A stretch of 64,000 bases of DNA from Bacteroidales bacterium (GTDB lineage: Bacteria > Bacteroidota > Bacteroidia > Bacteroidales > UBA932), in assembly GCA_022648685.1 (NCBI GenBank), contig JALCMW010000002.1, forward strand, positions 248,001 to 312,000, in the 5' to 3' direction. Below the pieces are notes generated by a model that ran no database searches, was not told the origin of the DNA, and saw nothing but the letters and a program-made list of their open reading frames with translations. Positions 23,965 to 33,686 of the stretch are shown here, piece by piece. The translations under genes and the position numbers were made by a program. Within the stretch, counting starts at the first letter, position 1. Every line of letters begins with the position of its first letter.

Positions 23965-26661
23965 ATGCGAAGTCTTTTTGCAAGAATAGGATTCCCGGCT
24001 CTTATTGTCGGTATTGCGGCAGCCGGTGCATTCGGCACGGGCACAGTGAAAACAAGTGGCCTTTGCATTCAGGGACCCGGTGCCCGTGATTCCGTGATAA
24101 AAGATAAAATCGTGACCCATTTCGACCTGAGGATCACGAACGATTCGTCATATATAAATTCACTTGAGGAAGAAAAGACCTTATCCGCCAGAGATACTAT
24201 CAAAGTTCCCGATTCACTGAAAACAACGGACCCGTTCAGATACAAATACTATATAGCTATAAAAGATCAGTTTACGCATATTCAGACACGTGATTCCCTG
24301 TTGAAGGCCGGAGATTCGCTTTCGGTGAGTAAATTGGATTCCCTTTATATCGCCGATTCGACAATTACTGCCAGGAATTCTTTTCAGGTCTGGTTCAATT
24401 CGTTATCAAAAAAAGAAAAGAAAAAATATCTGTACGAACAGATGATACCTGTCAGACAACATAGGACGGACAGTCTGCTTGCCGTGAAAGACAGCCTCAA
24501 AGACATAAGGGACAGTATCATGGAAGCCAAGCCGAGAATTCTGGAGACTTTCGCCATACCGGACTCGATGCAATATAAAAGGATAATATCATGGACGCAC
24601 GACAGGTATTTCCACAAAACGGAACTTCATGATATAGATACGTCATTCAACTATCATTTCAACGATTTCCCGTTCATGAGAAACGGAGTCAATGCGACTT
24701 TTCTAGGCGTTGCGGGTTCCGCCGCACAGCCATTCGATTATTTCAAAAGGACGGACAACGAAGGTGTATCTTTCTACAGGAATCTCGAAAGCTGGACCTA
24801 TTCCCCGTCCACACTGCCGATGTTCAACACAAAAACCGCCTACACTGAGTTGGGGTATTTCGGCACGCAGTTCGCCAATACGGAAAAGGAAGAAGATAAC
24901 ATACATGTCTTCACGACTCAGAATATTCTTCCCCAGCTTAACGTGACATTGTCCTACGACCGGTTCGGTGGCGGAGGAATGCTGGACAACGAAACCACCA
25001 GAAACAAGACTTTCTATGCAGCTTCGAATTATCTGGGAAAGAAATATCTCATGCATGCCGGATATATATACAATATGGCCGATCATGATGAAAACGGCGG
25101 TATAATAGATAACTCGCTCATAAGGGATACGACGATAGACGCCAGGGAAATAAACGTACGGCTTGCAAGTGCGGAAAACCTTGTAAAGAAAAACACCGTA
25201 TTCCTGGACCAGGAATACAGGATCCCGTTCAATTTCATAAATAAGCTCAGGGAGTCGAAAGCTGCAAAAGCAGATGAAGCATATAGGGACAGTGTAATGG
25301 CAACTGGAGACAGCACCTTGATTGCCGCCATGGAAGACACTCTGGCAACACGGCTCAAGAAAAGGAATGAGGTCCGGACGGCTCTTGAAAACAAGAATGA
25401 GAATATTACGACAGCCTTCATAGGCCACAGTTCCGAATATTCGGTCTATCGTAAAGTATATACTGACGACATCGAACTCTCCGACACTACCGGAAGAAAT
25501 TTTTACAATAACCAATTCTACTATAATCCAACGGAAAGCATGGATTCCATGAGGGTTATGAAACTCGAAAACAGGATTTTCATAAAACTCCAGCCTTGGT
25601 CGAATGAGGCCATACTGTCCAAGCTGAATGCCGGAATAGGGAACAAAATACAGTCATTTTACAAATTCGACCCTTCATATCTGTATAAAAGCGAAAATGC
25701 AAAATGGAATTCCACCTATATTTATGCCGGGGCCGAAGGACAATTGAAGAATTATTTCAACTGGGATGCGGTCGGAGCGTATACTTTCATGGGAGATGAA
25801 ATAAACGACTTCAGCATAAAAGGTAACATGGGATTCAATTTCTATCCTTTCAGATTGGAAAGGAAGAGTCCGGTATCAACGTCATTCCATTTCGAGACAA
25901 GTCTGAAAGAACCGTACTACTATGAACAACATTTTTTCTCGAACCATTACAAATGGGAAAATGATTTCGACAAGGTATCCTCAACTAAACTGACCGCAAA
26001 AATCGGAATACCGAAATGGAATATGAATATAGAAGCCGGCTATGCCCTGCTGAAAAATAACATATATTACGATTCCTTGGGGATAGTAAGACAGAACGCA
26101 TCCCCGATGAGCATTCTTTCACTTGCTTTTTCAAAAAACTTCACATTGTTCAATACTCTGCATCTGGAAAACAAAGCCTTGTTCCAGACGACATCCAACG
26201 CCGATGTACTCCCTCTTCCGGCGGCGGCATTGAATCTGAGATATTATTTCCAATTCTATCTCGTAAAGAACGTATTGAATATGCAGGTCGGAATGAACAC
26301 ATTGTACAACACGGAATGGTATGCGCCGGCTTACAATCCGGAGTCAGGGACCTTCATGAGCCAGCATAAAGAACAATATGGAAACTGCCCTTATATCGAT
26401 GCATTCGTAAACATGCAATGGAAACGGGCCTGCATATTCGTAAAGGTAGAGAATATCGGCATGGGATGGCCCATGGACAAGGCCGACTACTTCAGCGCCG
26501 CAGGATATATAAGGCCTCAAAGGTCTCTTAAATTCGGAATATTCTGGCCATTCTATACTACCAGCTCTAAAAATCCAAAGATCGGAGATATAAGTTCCGG
26601 ATTGGGAGGAAACAAATCTGCAAACACGACTAAGACAGAAAAGTCGGCAAAGAACAAATAA
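23965..26661 (+). CDS. Bacteroidota putative porin
   Basis: 898 residues. A hydrophobic signal region (ARIGFPALIVGIAAAGAFGT) is followed by a low-complexity Ser/Asp-rich part and then a long series of amphipathic beta strands ending with aromatic-rich segments (YFQFYLVKNVLNMQVGMNTL, ILSLAFSKNFTLFNTL). This is the putative porin architecture (Porin_10-like) typical of Bacteroidota outer membranes. A long insertion (about 430-480, AKADEAYRDSVMATGDSTLI) looks like an extracellular or periplasmic loop. Ligand unknown. Directly followed (9 bp) by the lytic transglycosylase gene. Confidence 0.8.
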   Translation: MRSLFARIGFPALIVGIAAAGAFGTGTVKTSGLCIQGPGARDSVIKDKIVTHFDLRITNDSSYINSLEEEKTLSARDTIKVPDSLKTTDPFRYKYYIAIKDQFTHIQTRDSLLKAGDSLSVSKLDSLYIADSTITARNSFQVWFNSLSKKEKKKYLYEQMIPVRQHRTDSLLAVKDSLKDIRDSIMEAKPRILETFAIPDSMQYKRIISWTHDRYFHKTELHDIDTSFNYHFNDFPFMRNGVNATFLGVAGSAAQPFDYFKRTDNEGVSFYRNLESWTYSPSTLPMFNTKTAYTELGYFGTQFANTEKEEDNIHVFTTQNILPQLNVTLSYDRFGGGGMLDNETTRNKTFYAASNYLGKKYLMHAGYIYNMADHDENGGIIDNSLIRDTTIDAREINVRLASAENLVKKNTVFLDQEYRIPFNFINKLRESKAAKADEAYRDSVMATGDSTLIAAMEDTLATRLKKRNEVRTALENKNENITTAFIGHSSEYSVYRKVYTDDIELSDTTGRNFYNNQFYYNPTESMDSMRVMKLENRIFIKLQPWSNEAILSKLNAGIGNKIQSFYKFDPSYLYKSENAKWNSTYIYAGAEGQLKNYFNWDAVGAYTFMGDEINDFSIKGNMGFNFYPFRLERKSPVSTSFHFETSLKEPYYYEQHFFSNHYKWENDFDKVSSTKLTAKIGIPKWNMNIEAGYALLKNNIYYDSLGIVRQNASPMSILSLAFSKNFTLFNTLHLENKALFQTTSNADVLPLPAAALNLRYYFQFYLVKNVLNMQVGMNTLYNTEWYAPAYNPESGTFMSQHKEQYGNCPYIDAFVNMQWKRACIFVKVENIGMGWPMDKADYFSAAGYIRPQRSLKFGIFWPFYTTSSKNPKIGDISSGLGGNKSANTTKTEKSAKNK

Positions 26662-26670
26662 TTATAGGGA

Positions 26671-27795
26671 ATGGCCGTAAACCTTAAATACAAAAGGATT
26701 CTGAGATATGTCATTCCGACAATTATCATATTGCTGATTATCCCTTTCTTCGAGAAAGCCAGACTGAATAATCATAAAAAAAGATTTACGGGAAAAAGCG
26801 TCGTTTGTGTCCTTGGAGTATCCGACGACAAATCCGGCGGCAAGGGATTCAAGGCCGGATACAGTTATGAAATGCTGAAAAAATTCGCAAAAGACGACCA
26901 CTTCGAAGTGACGATAAAAGAAGCGGAGGCTAATGCGGATTATCTCGATTCGATAAAACTTGGCACAATTGACATATACGTAATGGAAATACCGGATTCT
27001 TTACCGGGAAAAGATGTTGTGTTGACTTCCCCCATAGGTGAAAATATCGTATGGGCGATCAAGTACAACAAAAAAATGACAAGATTGAAAGAAGCCAACC
27101 TTTGGCTTGCACATTACCTGAGCAGTGAAGAAAACAAAATGGCATTCGAAAGATTCTTCGCGGATTACGATCCTTATAAAAGAAAATCTTCGGGAAAGGA
27201 ATATATTTACCTCAGCCCTTACGACAAGATTATTGAAAAATATTCGGGAAGGCTTGGATGGGATTGGAGACTCATAGCTGCTATGGTATATCAGGAATCG
27301 CATTATGAAATCGACAACAGGTCCGGACGCGGAGCGGTAGGATTGATGCAAATAATGCCAAGGACGGCCACCCGCTACGATACAGATGATTTGCTTGATC
27401 CTGAAGAAAACATAAAAACAGGAATAAGCCACCTTGCAAGACTGCAAAAAATCTTCAGGAAATATGCCGACAATAAAAATGAATTGGTCAAAATGACACT
27501 GGCAGCCTATAATGCCGGTGAAGGACGGATTCTCGATTGCATCAATTATGCGGCAATATCCGGGAATGAAAACGGGAAATGGGAAGAATTGGTCAAAGTG
27601 ATTCCCGATATGAGACTTGATTCAATTCTGCAGGAAGATACTGTCAAACTAGGGAAATTCCACGGATATGAGACTATCGGCTACGTGGAAAAAGTAAGTT
27701 CGATATACGATATCTACAAAGCCATACATCCGTCAATTCATTCTTACGGTATCGGCGGGATCGACTCTGGAAATAAAGAAAGACGGAATCAATAA
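26671..27795 (+). CDS. MltF-like lytic transglycosylase
   Basis: 374 residues: an N-terminal anchor helix (RYVIPTIIILLIIPFF), a shortened solute-binding-like region (about 45-170), and a C-terminal SLT domain. The catalytic Glu is E209 in YQESHYEIDNRSGRGAVGLM; the QIMPRTA and TLAAYNAGEGRI segments complete the GEWL-family core. Cleaves peptidoglycan between MurNAc and GlcNAc leaving anhydro-MurNAc. Only the remnant of the substrate-binding-like domain remains compared with MltF. Its last 63 bases overlap the convergent permease gene. Confidence 0.88.
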   Translation: MAVNLKYKRILRYVIPTIIILLIIPFFEKARLNNHKKRFTGKSVVCVLGVSDDKSGGKGFKAGYSYEMLKKFAKDDHFEVTIKEAEANADYLDSIKLGTIDIYVMEIPDSLPGKDVVLTSPIGENIVWAIKYNKKMTRLKEANLWLAHYLSSEENKMAFERFFADYDPYKRKSSGKEYIYLSPYDKIIEKYSGRLGWDWRLIAAMVYQESHYEIDNRSGRGAVGLMQIMPRTATRYDTDDLLDPEENIKTGISHLARLQKIFRKYADNKNELVKMTLAAYNAGEGRILDCINYAAISGNENGKWEELVKVIPDMRLDSILQEDTVKLGKFHGYETIGYVEKVSSIYDIYKAIHPSIHSYGIGGIDSGNKERRNQ

Positions 27796-28938
27796 AAGTA
27801 CCATTATCACAAGGTAAGACAGGAAATCGGCGCCCGCTATCAAAACGGGACTTATATGTATCGGGATATAAGAAACAGAATAATTCTCCGGATTTAATCT
27901 TATAAGATGGAAAAAGCCCTGGATGAAACACAAAAGCAATGCAATTCCGTTGCCTATGGCCATACCTTTCAAAACAAGACGTGAAGCCACTTTAAGGAAG
28001 ACCATTGAAATGTTCCTGTCGGTCATGCCCAGCGTTTTAAGTGTCCCTATCGTTGAAATGTTTCTGAAAAGGAATATCAAAAGCCCCGATATCATATTGA
28101 AGGCGGCGACTATTGTCATCAATATAAGTATGAAATAGACATTGGAATCTATCAGGCGGAGCCAATCGAAAAGCTGGGGATATCTGGACAATGCAGATGA
28201 TGCGACCAGCGGCGGCTCATTGTCTTTGGCATACATCAAGGCTATGGACCCGGCATCATTCGACACCTGTCTTATCATGTAGGAATTCCGGTATTTGCTT
28301 TTAAGCATTATTTCCAATGCGGAAGCTTCATTTCCGTCCCATCCGTTGAGCCTTTGCATATCCGAAAGATGTGCGTATACAATCATGTCATCTCCTATAT
28401 TAAGAAGATCCTTATAGATTTTCACTATGCGGAACTTCCGGACTTTTACGCTTTCACCTATGAAATATGCCGGCAAACCATCACCTTCCTTCAGCGAAAG
28501 GATATCGGCCAGCTTACGCGGAATGGAAACTTCCAAAGGAGATGATGATTCCGGATCCGGGGAAAGGCCGGCGGTTTCAAGCAGTTCTTTGCTATCCGGA
28601 AGTCCCTTGAAAAGCACGCCGTTTATTTCTTCTCCGTTTTTAACTATCCCGGCACGATATATTACCGGGTTTATGCTGGCAACTCCCTGGATGGAATCAA
28701 GCCTGAAATAATATGAAGGACGTACGGGTACTGGAACAGACTGACCGTAATAGTTCATATCCGAGGGAGTAAGCTGGATATCTCCGGCGACAAAGGCTAT
28801 GCCGTCCCTTATGCTGTGCCTGAAACCCGATGAAATTGCGACAGCTATTATCATAATAAGGAAACTGATAGCTATGGAAACCATAGCTATCGTTTCTGAA
28901 AATCGTAATTTCCGGGCTATGAAGCCAGCAGCATTCAT
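27733..28938 (-). CDS. LolC/LolE-type ABC transporter permease (FtsX family)
   Basis: 401 residues with the FtsX/MacB layout: one N-terminal TM (about 18-40, MVSIAISFLIMIIAVAIS), a periplasmic domain (about 45-270) and three C-terminal TMs (FILILMTIVAAFNMISGLLI, RLVLKGMAIGNGIALLLCFI, LSYLVIMVLLLIPSFFISRV). Motifs FLFRNISTIGTLKTLGMTDRNI match lipoprotein-releasing LolC/E proteins. No ATPase gene sits next to it. The 3' end overlaps the transglycosylase gene by 63 bp, tail to tail. Confidence 0.85.
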   Translation of the reverse strand: MNAAGFIARKLRFSETIAMVSIAISFLIMIIAVAISSGFRHSIRDGIAFVAGDIQLTPSDMNYYGQSVPVPVRPSYYFRLDSIQGVASINPVIYRAGIVKNGEEINGVLFKGLPDSKELLETAGLSPDPESSSPLEVSIPRKLADILSLKEGDGLPAYFIGESVKVRKFRIVKIYKDLLNIGDDMIVYAHLSDMQRLNGWDGNEASALEIMLKSKYRNSYMIRQVSNDAGSIALMYAKDNEPPLVASSALSRYPQLFDWLRLIDSNVYFILILMTIVAAFNMISGLLIFLFRNISTIGTLKTLGMTDRNISMVFLKVASRLVLKGMAIGNGIALLLCFIQGFFHLIRLNPENYSVSYIPIHISPVLIAGADFLSYLVIMVLLLIPSFFISRVDPADTVRMN

Positions 28939-28947
28939 TACGTGGAA

Positions 28948-30960
28948 TTACCAGATATGCACTCTTTCGCTTTCAGGACGGAACATAGGATCACCTTCCT
29001 TGATTCCGAAAGCATCAAAGAATGACTGGAAATTTCTCAAAGAGACATCAACCCTGTTTCTGGCAAGTGAATGCACATCGAGTTTAGTCAATCTGGCCTT
29101 TTCAGCGTCAGTAATGTTCTGGGCCCATATATTTCCGAAAGACAGGTAGAATCGCTGTTCTGCGGTGAATCCGTCTACCGGAGCCGGATGCTTGCCTTTG
29201 AAGGAATTCAACATGGCTGTATAGGCAATGCTCAGTCCGCCATGGTCGCCGATATTCTCCCCCAAGGTAAGATGACCATTGGCATACAATCCGTCCACAA
29301 TCTTGACGGAATCGAATTGAGCGGCAAGTCTTTCCGCTTTTTCCTTGAACTTGCGGCTATCTTCGGCCGTCCACCAATTTTCCATATTCCCGTCTTTGTC
29401 AAAAAGCCGGCCCTGATCATCGAAACCGTGGGACATCTCGTGGCCTATGACTACCCCTATCGCACCGTAATTAACGGCATCATCCGCATCCGGATTGAAA
29501 AATGGAGGCTGGAGGATTGCAGCCGGGAAACAAATTTCGTTGGTAGTCGGATTATAATATGCATTCACCGTCTGTGGCGTCATCCCCCACTCGGTTTTAT
29601 CTGTCGGCTTGCCAAGTTTTTTCATATTGTCGGCCACATACCATTCTCCGGCCCTGCGAAGATTTTCATAGTAACTTTCCGAAGGGTTGATGACAAGAGT
29701 GGAGTAATCTTTCCATTTATCGGGATAACCTATTTTCACGGTTATGTTATCCAGTTTTTCATGAGCTCTTTTTTTGGTCGAATCGCTCATCCAGTCGAGG
29801 GCATCTATATGCTGTCCGAGAGCCTGGCGGAGATTCTCAACCAAATCAAGCATTCTCTTTTTCGAAGATTCGGGGAAATATTTTTCGACATACATCTTCC
29901 CTACAGCCTCGCCCAGTATGCCGTTAGGAACTCTCATGGCTCTTTTCCAACGTGGTTTCTGTTTCTTGATCCCGGACATAGTCTTACTGTAGAAATCGAA
30001 AGAAGCAGTATAATAATCATCGCTCAAAGCACCGCAGGCATCCGATATCAGCTGTCCGGCAAGATAATCCCTTAGCAAGGACGGCTTTGCAGCAGCCAAA
30101 AGACTGTCAAGCCCTTTGAAAAACGAAGGTTCGCATACAACTATCGTCTTCTGCTCGGGAATTCCGCGCGCCTTGAAATACTCGGCGAACCGGATATGCG
30201 GATATGCCTTTTCAAGTTCCGTGAAAGACATCGGATTGTACTGTTTCTGTATATCCCTTTCTTCAACGCTCGTCCATGAAATGCGCGCAAGAGCATCTTC
30301 TATAGAAAGAGCATTCGAAGCCATCTTGTCAGGGAAACGCAAACCGCTCAAAGTAAAAATCCGTGTAAGGAATTTCTCATATGCACTCTTGATGGCAGAA
30401 TTGGAAGAATCAATATAGTAATCACGATCCCCTATACCCAGACCGCTTTGCGAAATATACAGAATCTGGCTGTCGCTGTCCTTGAGATCGGCTCCGACAT
30501 AAAGGCCGAAGAAAGGACTGCCGCTGGCTGTATTATGCATAAGGGCGATCTCCTTGATAATATTGCGTTTGCTTCTTATCGACATTATTTCCTTCAAATA
30601 TCCGGAAACAGGGGCTCCGCCTTCTTTGTTGAGCTTTACCGAATCCAACCCCATTTTGTACAGGTCGGATATCTTGCGTTCCACCGTACCTTCAGCAGTT
30701 TCGGACTTGGTCATATCGGAAAAAAGAGCATTTATCCTTTTTTCATTGTTTTCATTCAGCATATCGAAAGAACCGAACCTTGCATATTCGGGCTTCAGAG
30801 GATTAGTCTTCTGCCATCCTCCGGTAGCATAATTATAAAAATCCACAGCAGGTGATACCGCTGTGTCAAGATTGGACAAATTTATTGCAGGGACCTTTTC
30901 CTGTGCATTCAATCCGGTAAAAGCGAATACTGGAATCATCATCAACATCAGTTTATTCAT
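28948..30960 (-). CDS. M13-family zinc metallopeptidase (neprilysin/PepO-like)
   Basis: About 670 residues with an N-terminal signal (MNKLMLMMIPVFAFTGLNAQ). The zinc site is complete: VIGHEMSHGFDDQGR (HExxH) and GENIGDHGG with the third ligand Glu, plus the substrate-binding NAYYNPTTNEICFPAAIL. Cleaves short peptides outside the cytoplasm. Start at 30960 is preferred to a GTT-spaced ATG at 30966; either is possible. The 3' end is 9 bp from the start of the LolC/E-type gene on the same strand, suggesting cotranscription. Confidence 0.92.
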   Translation of the reverse strand: MNKLMLMMIPVFAFTGLNAQEKVPAINLSNLDTAVSPAVDFYNYATGGWQKTNPLKPEYARFGSFDMLNENNEKRINALFSDMTKSETAEGTVERKISDLYKMGLDSVKLNKEGGAPVSGYLKEIMSIRSKRNIIKEIALMHNTASGSPFFGLYVGADLKDSDSQILYISQSGLGIGDRDYYIDSSNSAIKSAYEKFLTRIFTLSGLRFPDKMASNALSIEDALARISWTSVEERDIQKQYNPMSFTELEKAYPHIRFAEYFKARGIPEQKTIVVCEPSFFKGLDSLLAAAKPSLLRDYLAGQLISDACGALSDDYYTASFDFYSKTMSGIKKQKPRWKRAMRVPNGILGEAVGKMYVEKYFPESSKKRMLDLVENLRQALGQHIDALDWMSDSTKKRAHEKLDNITVKIGYPDKWKDYSTLVINPSESYYENLRRAGEWYVADNMKKLGKPTDKTEWGMTPQTVNAYYNPTTNEICFPAAILQPPFFNPDADDAVNYGAIGVVIGHEMSHGFDDQGRLFDKDGNMENWWTAEDSRKFKEKAERLAAQFDSVKIVDGLYANGHLTLGENIGDHGGLSIAYTAMLNSFKGKHPAPVDGFTAEQRFYLSFGNIWAQNITDAEKARLTKLDVHSLARNRVDVSLRNFQSFFDAFGIKEGDPMFRPESERVHIW

Positions 30961-31048
30961 AACCATATTTTTATTTTTTACATTACTCGAATTCAGAATG
31001 TAAAAATACTAAAAGAACCATAAAATTAAAAATTCGGAATATTGTTAT

Positions 31049-31056
31049 TATTTTTG
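31049..31056 (+). promoter_or_regulatory. -7 element (TATTTTTG)
   Basis: TATTTTTG matches TAnnTTTG, 11 bp before the ATG of the YczE-like membrane protein. Confidence 0.45.
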
Positions 31057-31067
31057 CAGTCCATCAT

Positions 31068-31760
31068 ATGAAAAAAGAAAAATTAGCAGATATCTCATTA
31101 AGATACGGGATCGCCACTCTGGGGCTTGTCCTTGTTGCCATAGGAGTGGCCTTATCAATCAAATCGGATCTGGGAACAGCCCCTGTATCCTGTCCTCCTT
31201 ATGTAGCCAACCTGATCGGAGGTCTCTCCGTGGGAGAATACACCATCATCATGCATTTCTCTTTCATCCTGCTCCAGGTAATCCTGCTCAGGAAAGAGTT
31301 CAAGGCCATTCATCTGATGCAGATAGCCGCGGCACTGGTTTTCGGTTTCCTGACAGATGCCTCTATCTGGGCTTTTTCATGGATACACGCGGCATCATTG
31401 GGTTCAAGACTTTTGCTTACGGTCATTTCGGTACTGATAACTGCTTTGGGAATAAGCCTTGAAGTCCTCGGCAACGCCTGGATGCTGGCCGGGGAAATGA
31501 CCGACGCGGCATTGGCAAAGAAACTGAACGTCAAATTCAGGAATGCGAAAATAGGCTTCGATATATTCCTGGTAGTCGCTTCGGCAGTCATATCCATAAT
31601 AGCATTCGGAAATCCACTCGGATCCGGACAAGCAACGGTCATAGGCATCGGTACAGTAATAAGTGCATTGCTAACAGGATACTGCATGAGATTCACAGAT
31701 CCTTTGGCAAAAAGAATATTCGGACACATAATTAAAGAACACTGTATAGAAAAATCATAA
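31068..31760 (+). CDS. YczE/YitT-like membrane protein
   Basis: 230 residues with five or six transmembrane helices. The N-terminal LGLVLVAIGVALSIKSDLGT, the APVSCPPYVANL segment and the later GISLEVLGNAWMLAGEMTDA resemble the YczE/YyaS/YitT family of small integral membrane proteins with GxxL-type repeats. Function is unknown; some are linked to export. A 5-bp gap separates it from the transporter gene that follows, so they form an operon. Confidence 0.7.
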   Translation: MKKEKLADISLRYGIATLGLVLVAIGVALSIKSDLGTAPVSCPPYVANLIGGLSVGEYTIIMHFSFILLQVILLRKEFKAIHLMQIAAALVFGFLTDASIWAFSWIHAASLGSRLLLTVISVLITALGISLEVLGNAWMLAGEMTDAALAKKLNVKFRNAKIGFDIFLVVASAVISIIAFGNPLGSGQATVIGIGTVISALLTGYCMRFTDPLAKRIFGHIIKEHCIEKS

Positions 31761-31765
31761 GATTT

Positions 31766-32752
31766 ATGAAATCGTTCATACAGTTCTTAAAAAACTGGAC
31801 ATTGCCTATATCGATGAGCACGGGCATTGTCCTTTATCTTATATACCATAATCTGCCGGTCCTCCACCCGGCAGGGCCTTATCTTGAGAAATTCTGTGTC
31901 ACGGCGCAACCTGTACTTATTTTCATTATGCTGTTTCTGCAGTTTAACAAAGTTTCTCCTAAAGATCTGAGATTCAAGAGATGGCATTTATGGCTATTGT
32001 TGATTCAGGGAAGCATCTTCACTGTTCTCGGGCTTATTCTTGCAGGCAGGCCGGAAACCGATTCCGGTATTCTTATGGAAACGGCAATGCTTTGCCTCAT
32101 ATGCCCGACTGCCATAGCTGCAGGAGTTATAACAGAAAAGTTGGGAGGAAGTCTTCCGGAGATTATGACTTACGTAGCCATGATCAACATGCTCGTCTCC
32201 ATTTTGGTACCGTCAATCGTACCGCTTGTCCATCCTGAAGCCGGAAGAACATTCATTATGAGTTTCTGGATGATAATAAAGAAAATATTCCCGATGCTTT
32301 TCCTTCCGTGCATAACGGCATGGATAATAAGGTATACGATTCCGGGGTTGCAGAAATGGCTGATGAAATACGCCGGAACCGCTTTTTATCTATGGGGGTT
32401 TTCTTTGGTAATTTCACTGGCAATTACAACCAGATCACTGATTTTAAGCCGCATGACATTCATTTACGCAATCCTCATAGGTTTGATTTCGCTTGCTTGC
32501 TGCATCGGACAGTTTTATTTGGGACGGCTCATCGGATCAAGATACGGCAAAAAAACGGCGATAACGGCCGGACAGGCTCTGGGGCAAAAGAATACGGTAT
32601 TCATAATCTGGTTGGGCTATACATTCATGACACCGGCCACATCCATTGCCGGAGGTTTTTACTGCATCTGGCATAATCTTGTAAACTCATATGAACTTTA
32701 CAGACAAAGGCGCAGGGCTGATATATTCAGTCATGATCACGGCAAGGTATAA
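31766..32752 (+). CDS. BASS-like (bile acid:Na+ symporter family) transporter
   Basis: 328 residues, nine or ten hydrophobic helices. The segments TAMLCLICPTAIAAGVITEK, AGQALGQKNTVFIIWLGYTF and the discontinuous-helix-like prolines in LICPTAIAAG match the BASS fold, in which sodium ions bind between crossed helices. Substrate unknown. Cotranscribed with the YczE-like protein. Confidence 0.65.
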   Translation: MKSFIQFLKNWTLPISMSTGIVLYLIYHNLPVLHPAGPYLEKFCVTAQPVLIFIMLFLQFNKVSPKDLRFKRWHLWLLLIQGSIFTVLGLILAGRPETDSGILMETAMLCLICPTAIAAGVITEKLGGSLPEIMTYVAMINMLVSILVPSIVPLVHPEAGRTFIMSFWMIIKKIFPMLFLPCITAWIIRYTIPGLQKWLMKYAGTAFYLWGFSLVISLAITTRSLILSRMTFIYAILIGLISLACCIGQFYLGRLIGSRYGKKTAITAGQALGQKNTVFIIWLGYTFMTPATSIAGGFYCIWHNLVNSYELYRQRRRADIFSHDHGKV

Positions 32753-32762
32753 ATGCAGGACT

Positions 32763-33686
32763 TTATTTGTGCAATGACTCAAGCCTTATCTCAGCGGATT
32801 TCCTTTCAGTGGAATCCTGTGAATATTTGGCCAGTCTTTGAAGCGATTTCTTTTCCAGTTTCCTGTTTTTTTCATTACGGGCCAAGAGTATGCTGTTTTT
32901 TATCGCAGTAATGTCACCCGGATTCTTTTTAAGAACCTTGTTATAATATTTCAAGGCCATCTTCGGATTTCCGGCTGCCACAAGATAATAGGACCCCATA
33001 TTGTCCATGAATAAAGGATCCTCCGGATAATATTTTAGCATAAGTTCCGATATATCCCTGAATGCCGAATATGAAGAAACCGTGCCCGTTTTATAAAATG
33101 CAAAACAGAAATCCTGTATTGCAGCCTTGAAAAAATCCTGATCTGCCTTCACATTCGGATATTCCCAAGAAGGACTGTCAAGGCAATTGTAATTGACAAG
33201 GGCCTTCAACTCTGACAAAGCCATATCGGGGCTTTCCTTTTCATAAGCGATCAATGCGGATACCTTGAGAAAACGGAAATCCAGCCTGTCGGGATATTTC
33301 TTTATGATTTTATCTATCTGGTATTCAGCTTTGCCGAATAATGAATCCACGAAAAAAGTTTCTTCGAAATAATTTACGGAATGCCCCAGGGAATCTTTCA
33401 AAGTCATGACTGGCGGCTGTCCGAGAAATTTAGGCTGCTCCTTTCTGACAACTTCGGTCTTCTGTGATTTGGCAAAATAATAACTGAATTTGCCGAGAAC
33501 CATATTTACATCATCCGGATAAGCGGCTTCCCATCTATCAAGAAGAGTTTCCATGCCTACTCCCGACGGACCCAGGTTTTTAAGCAGGAGATTGTAGCGA
33601 TTCAGATAATCTTGTTCGGAATTCTGAGCCGATACTGATAGCACGGCAAGAAAAACAGCACAGAAAATTGTAATATACTTTTTCAT
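32763..33686 (-). CDS. Secreted TPR-repeat protein
   Basis: 307 residues. The signal peptide (MKKYITIFCAVFLAVLSVSA) is followed by helical repeats; two clear TPR units are near the end (DPLFMDNMGSYYLVAAGNPK, MALKYYNKVLKKNPGDITAI). Likely a periplasmic or outer-membrane scaffold. The start overlaps the stop of the RsmF-like gene by 4 bp (ATGA), so translation is coupled, although the roles look unrelated. Confidence 0.75.
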   Translation of the reverse strand: MKKYITIFCAVFLAVLSVSAQNSEQDYLNRYNLLLKNLGPSGVGMETLLDRWEAAYPDDVNMVLGKFSYYFAKSQKTEVVRKEQPKFLGQPPVMTLKDSLGHSVNYFEETFFVDSLFGKAEYQIDKIIKKYPDRLDFRFLKVSALIAYEKESPDMALSELKALVNYNCLDSPSWEYPNVKADQDFFKAAIQDFCFAFYKTGTVSSYSAFRDISELMLKYYPEDPLFMDNMGSYYLVAAGNPKMALKYYNKVLKKNPGDITAIKNSILLARNEKNRKLEKKSLQRLAKYSQDSTERKSAEIRLESLHK

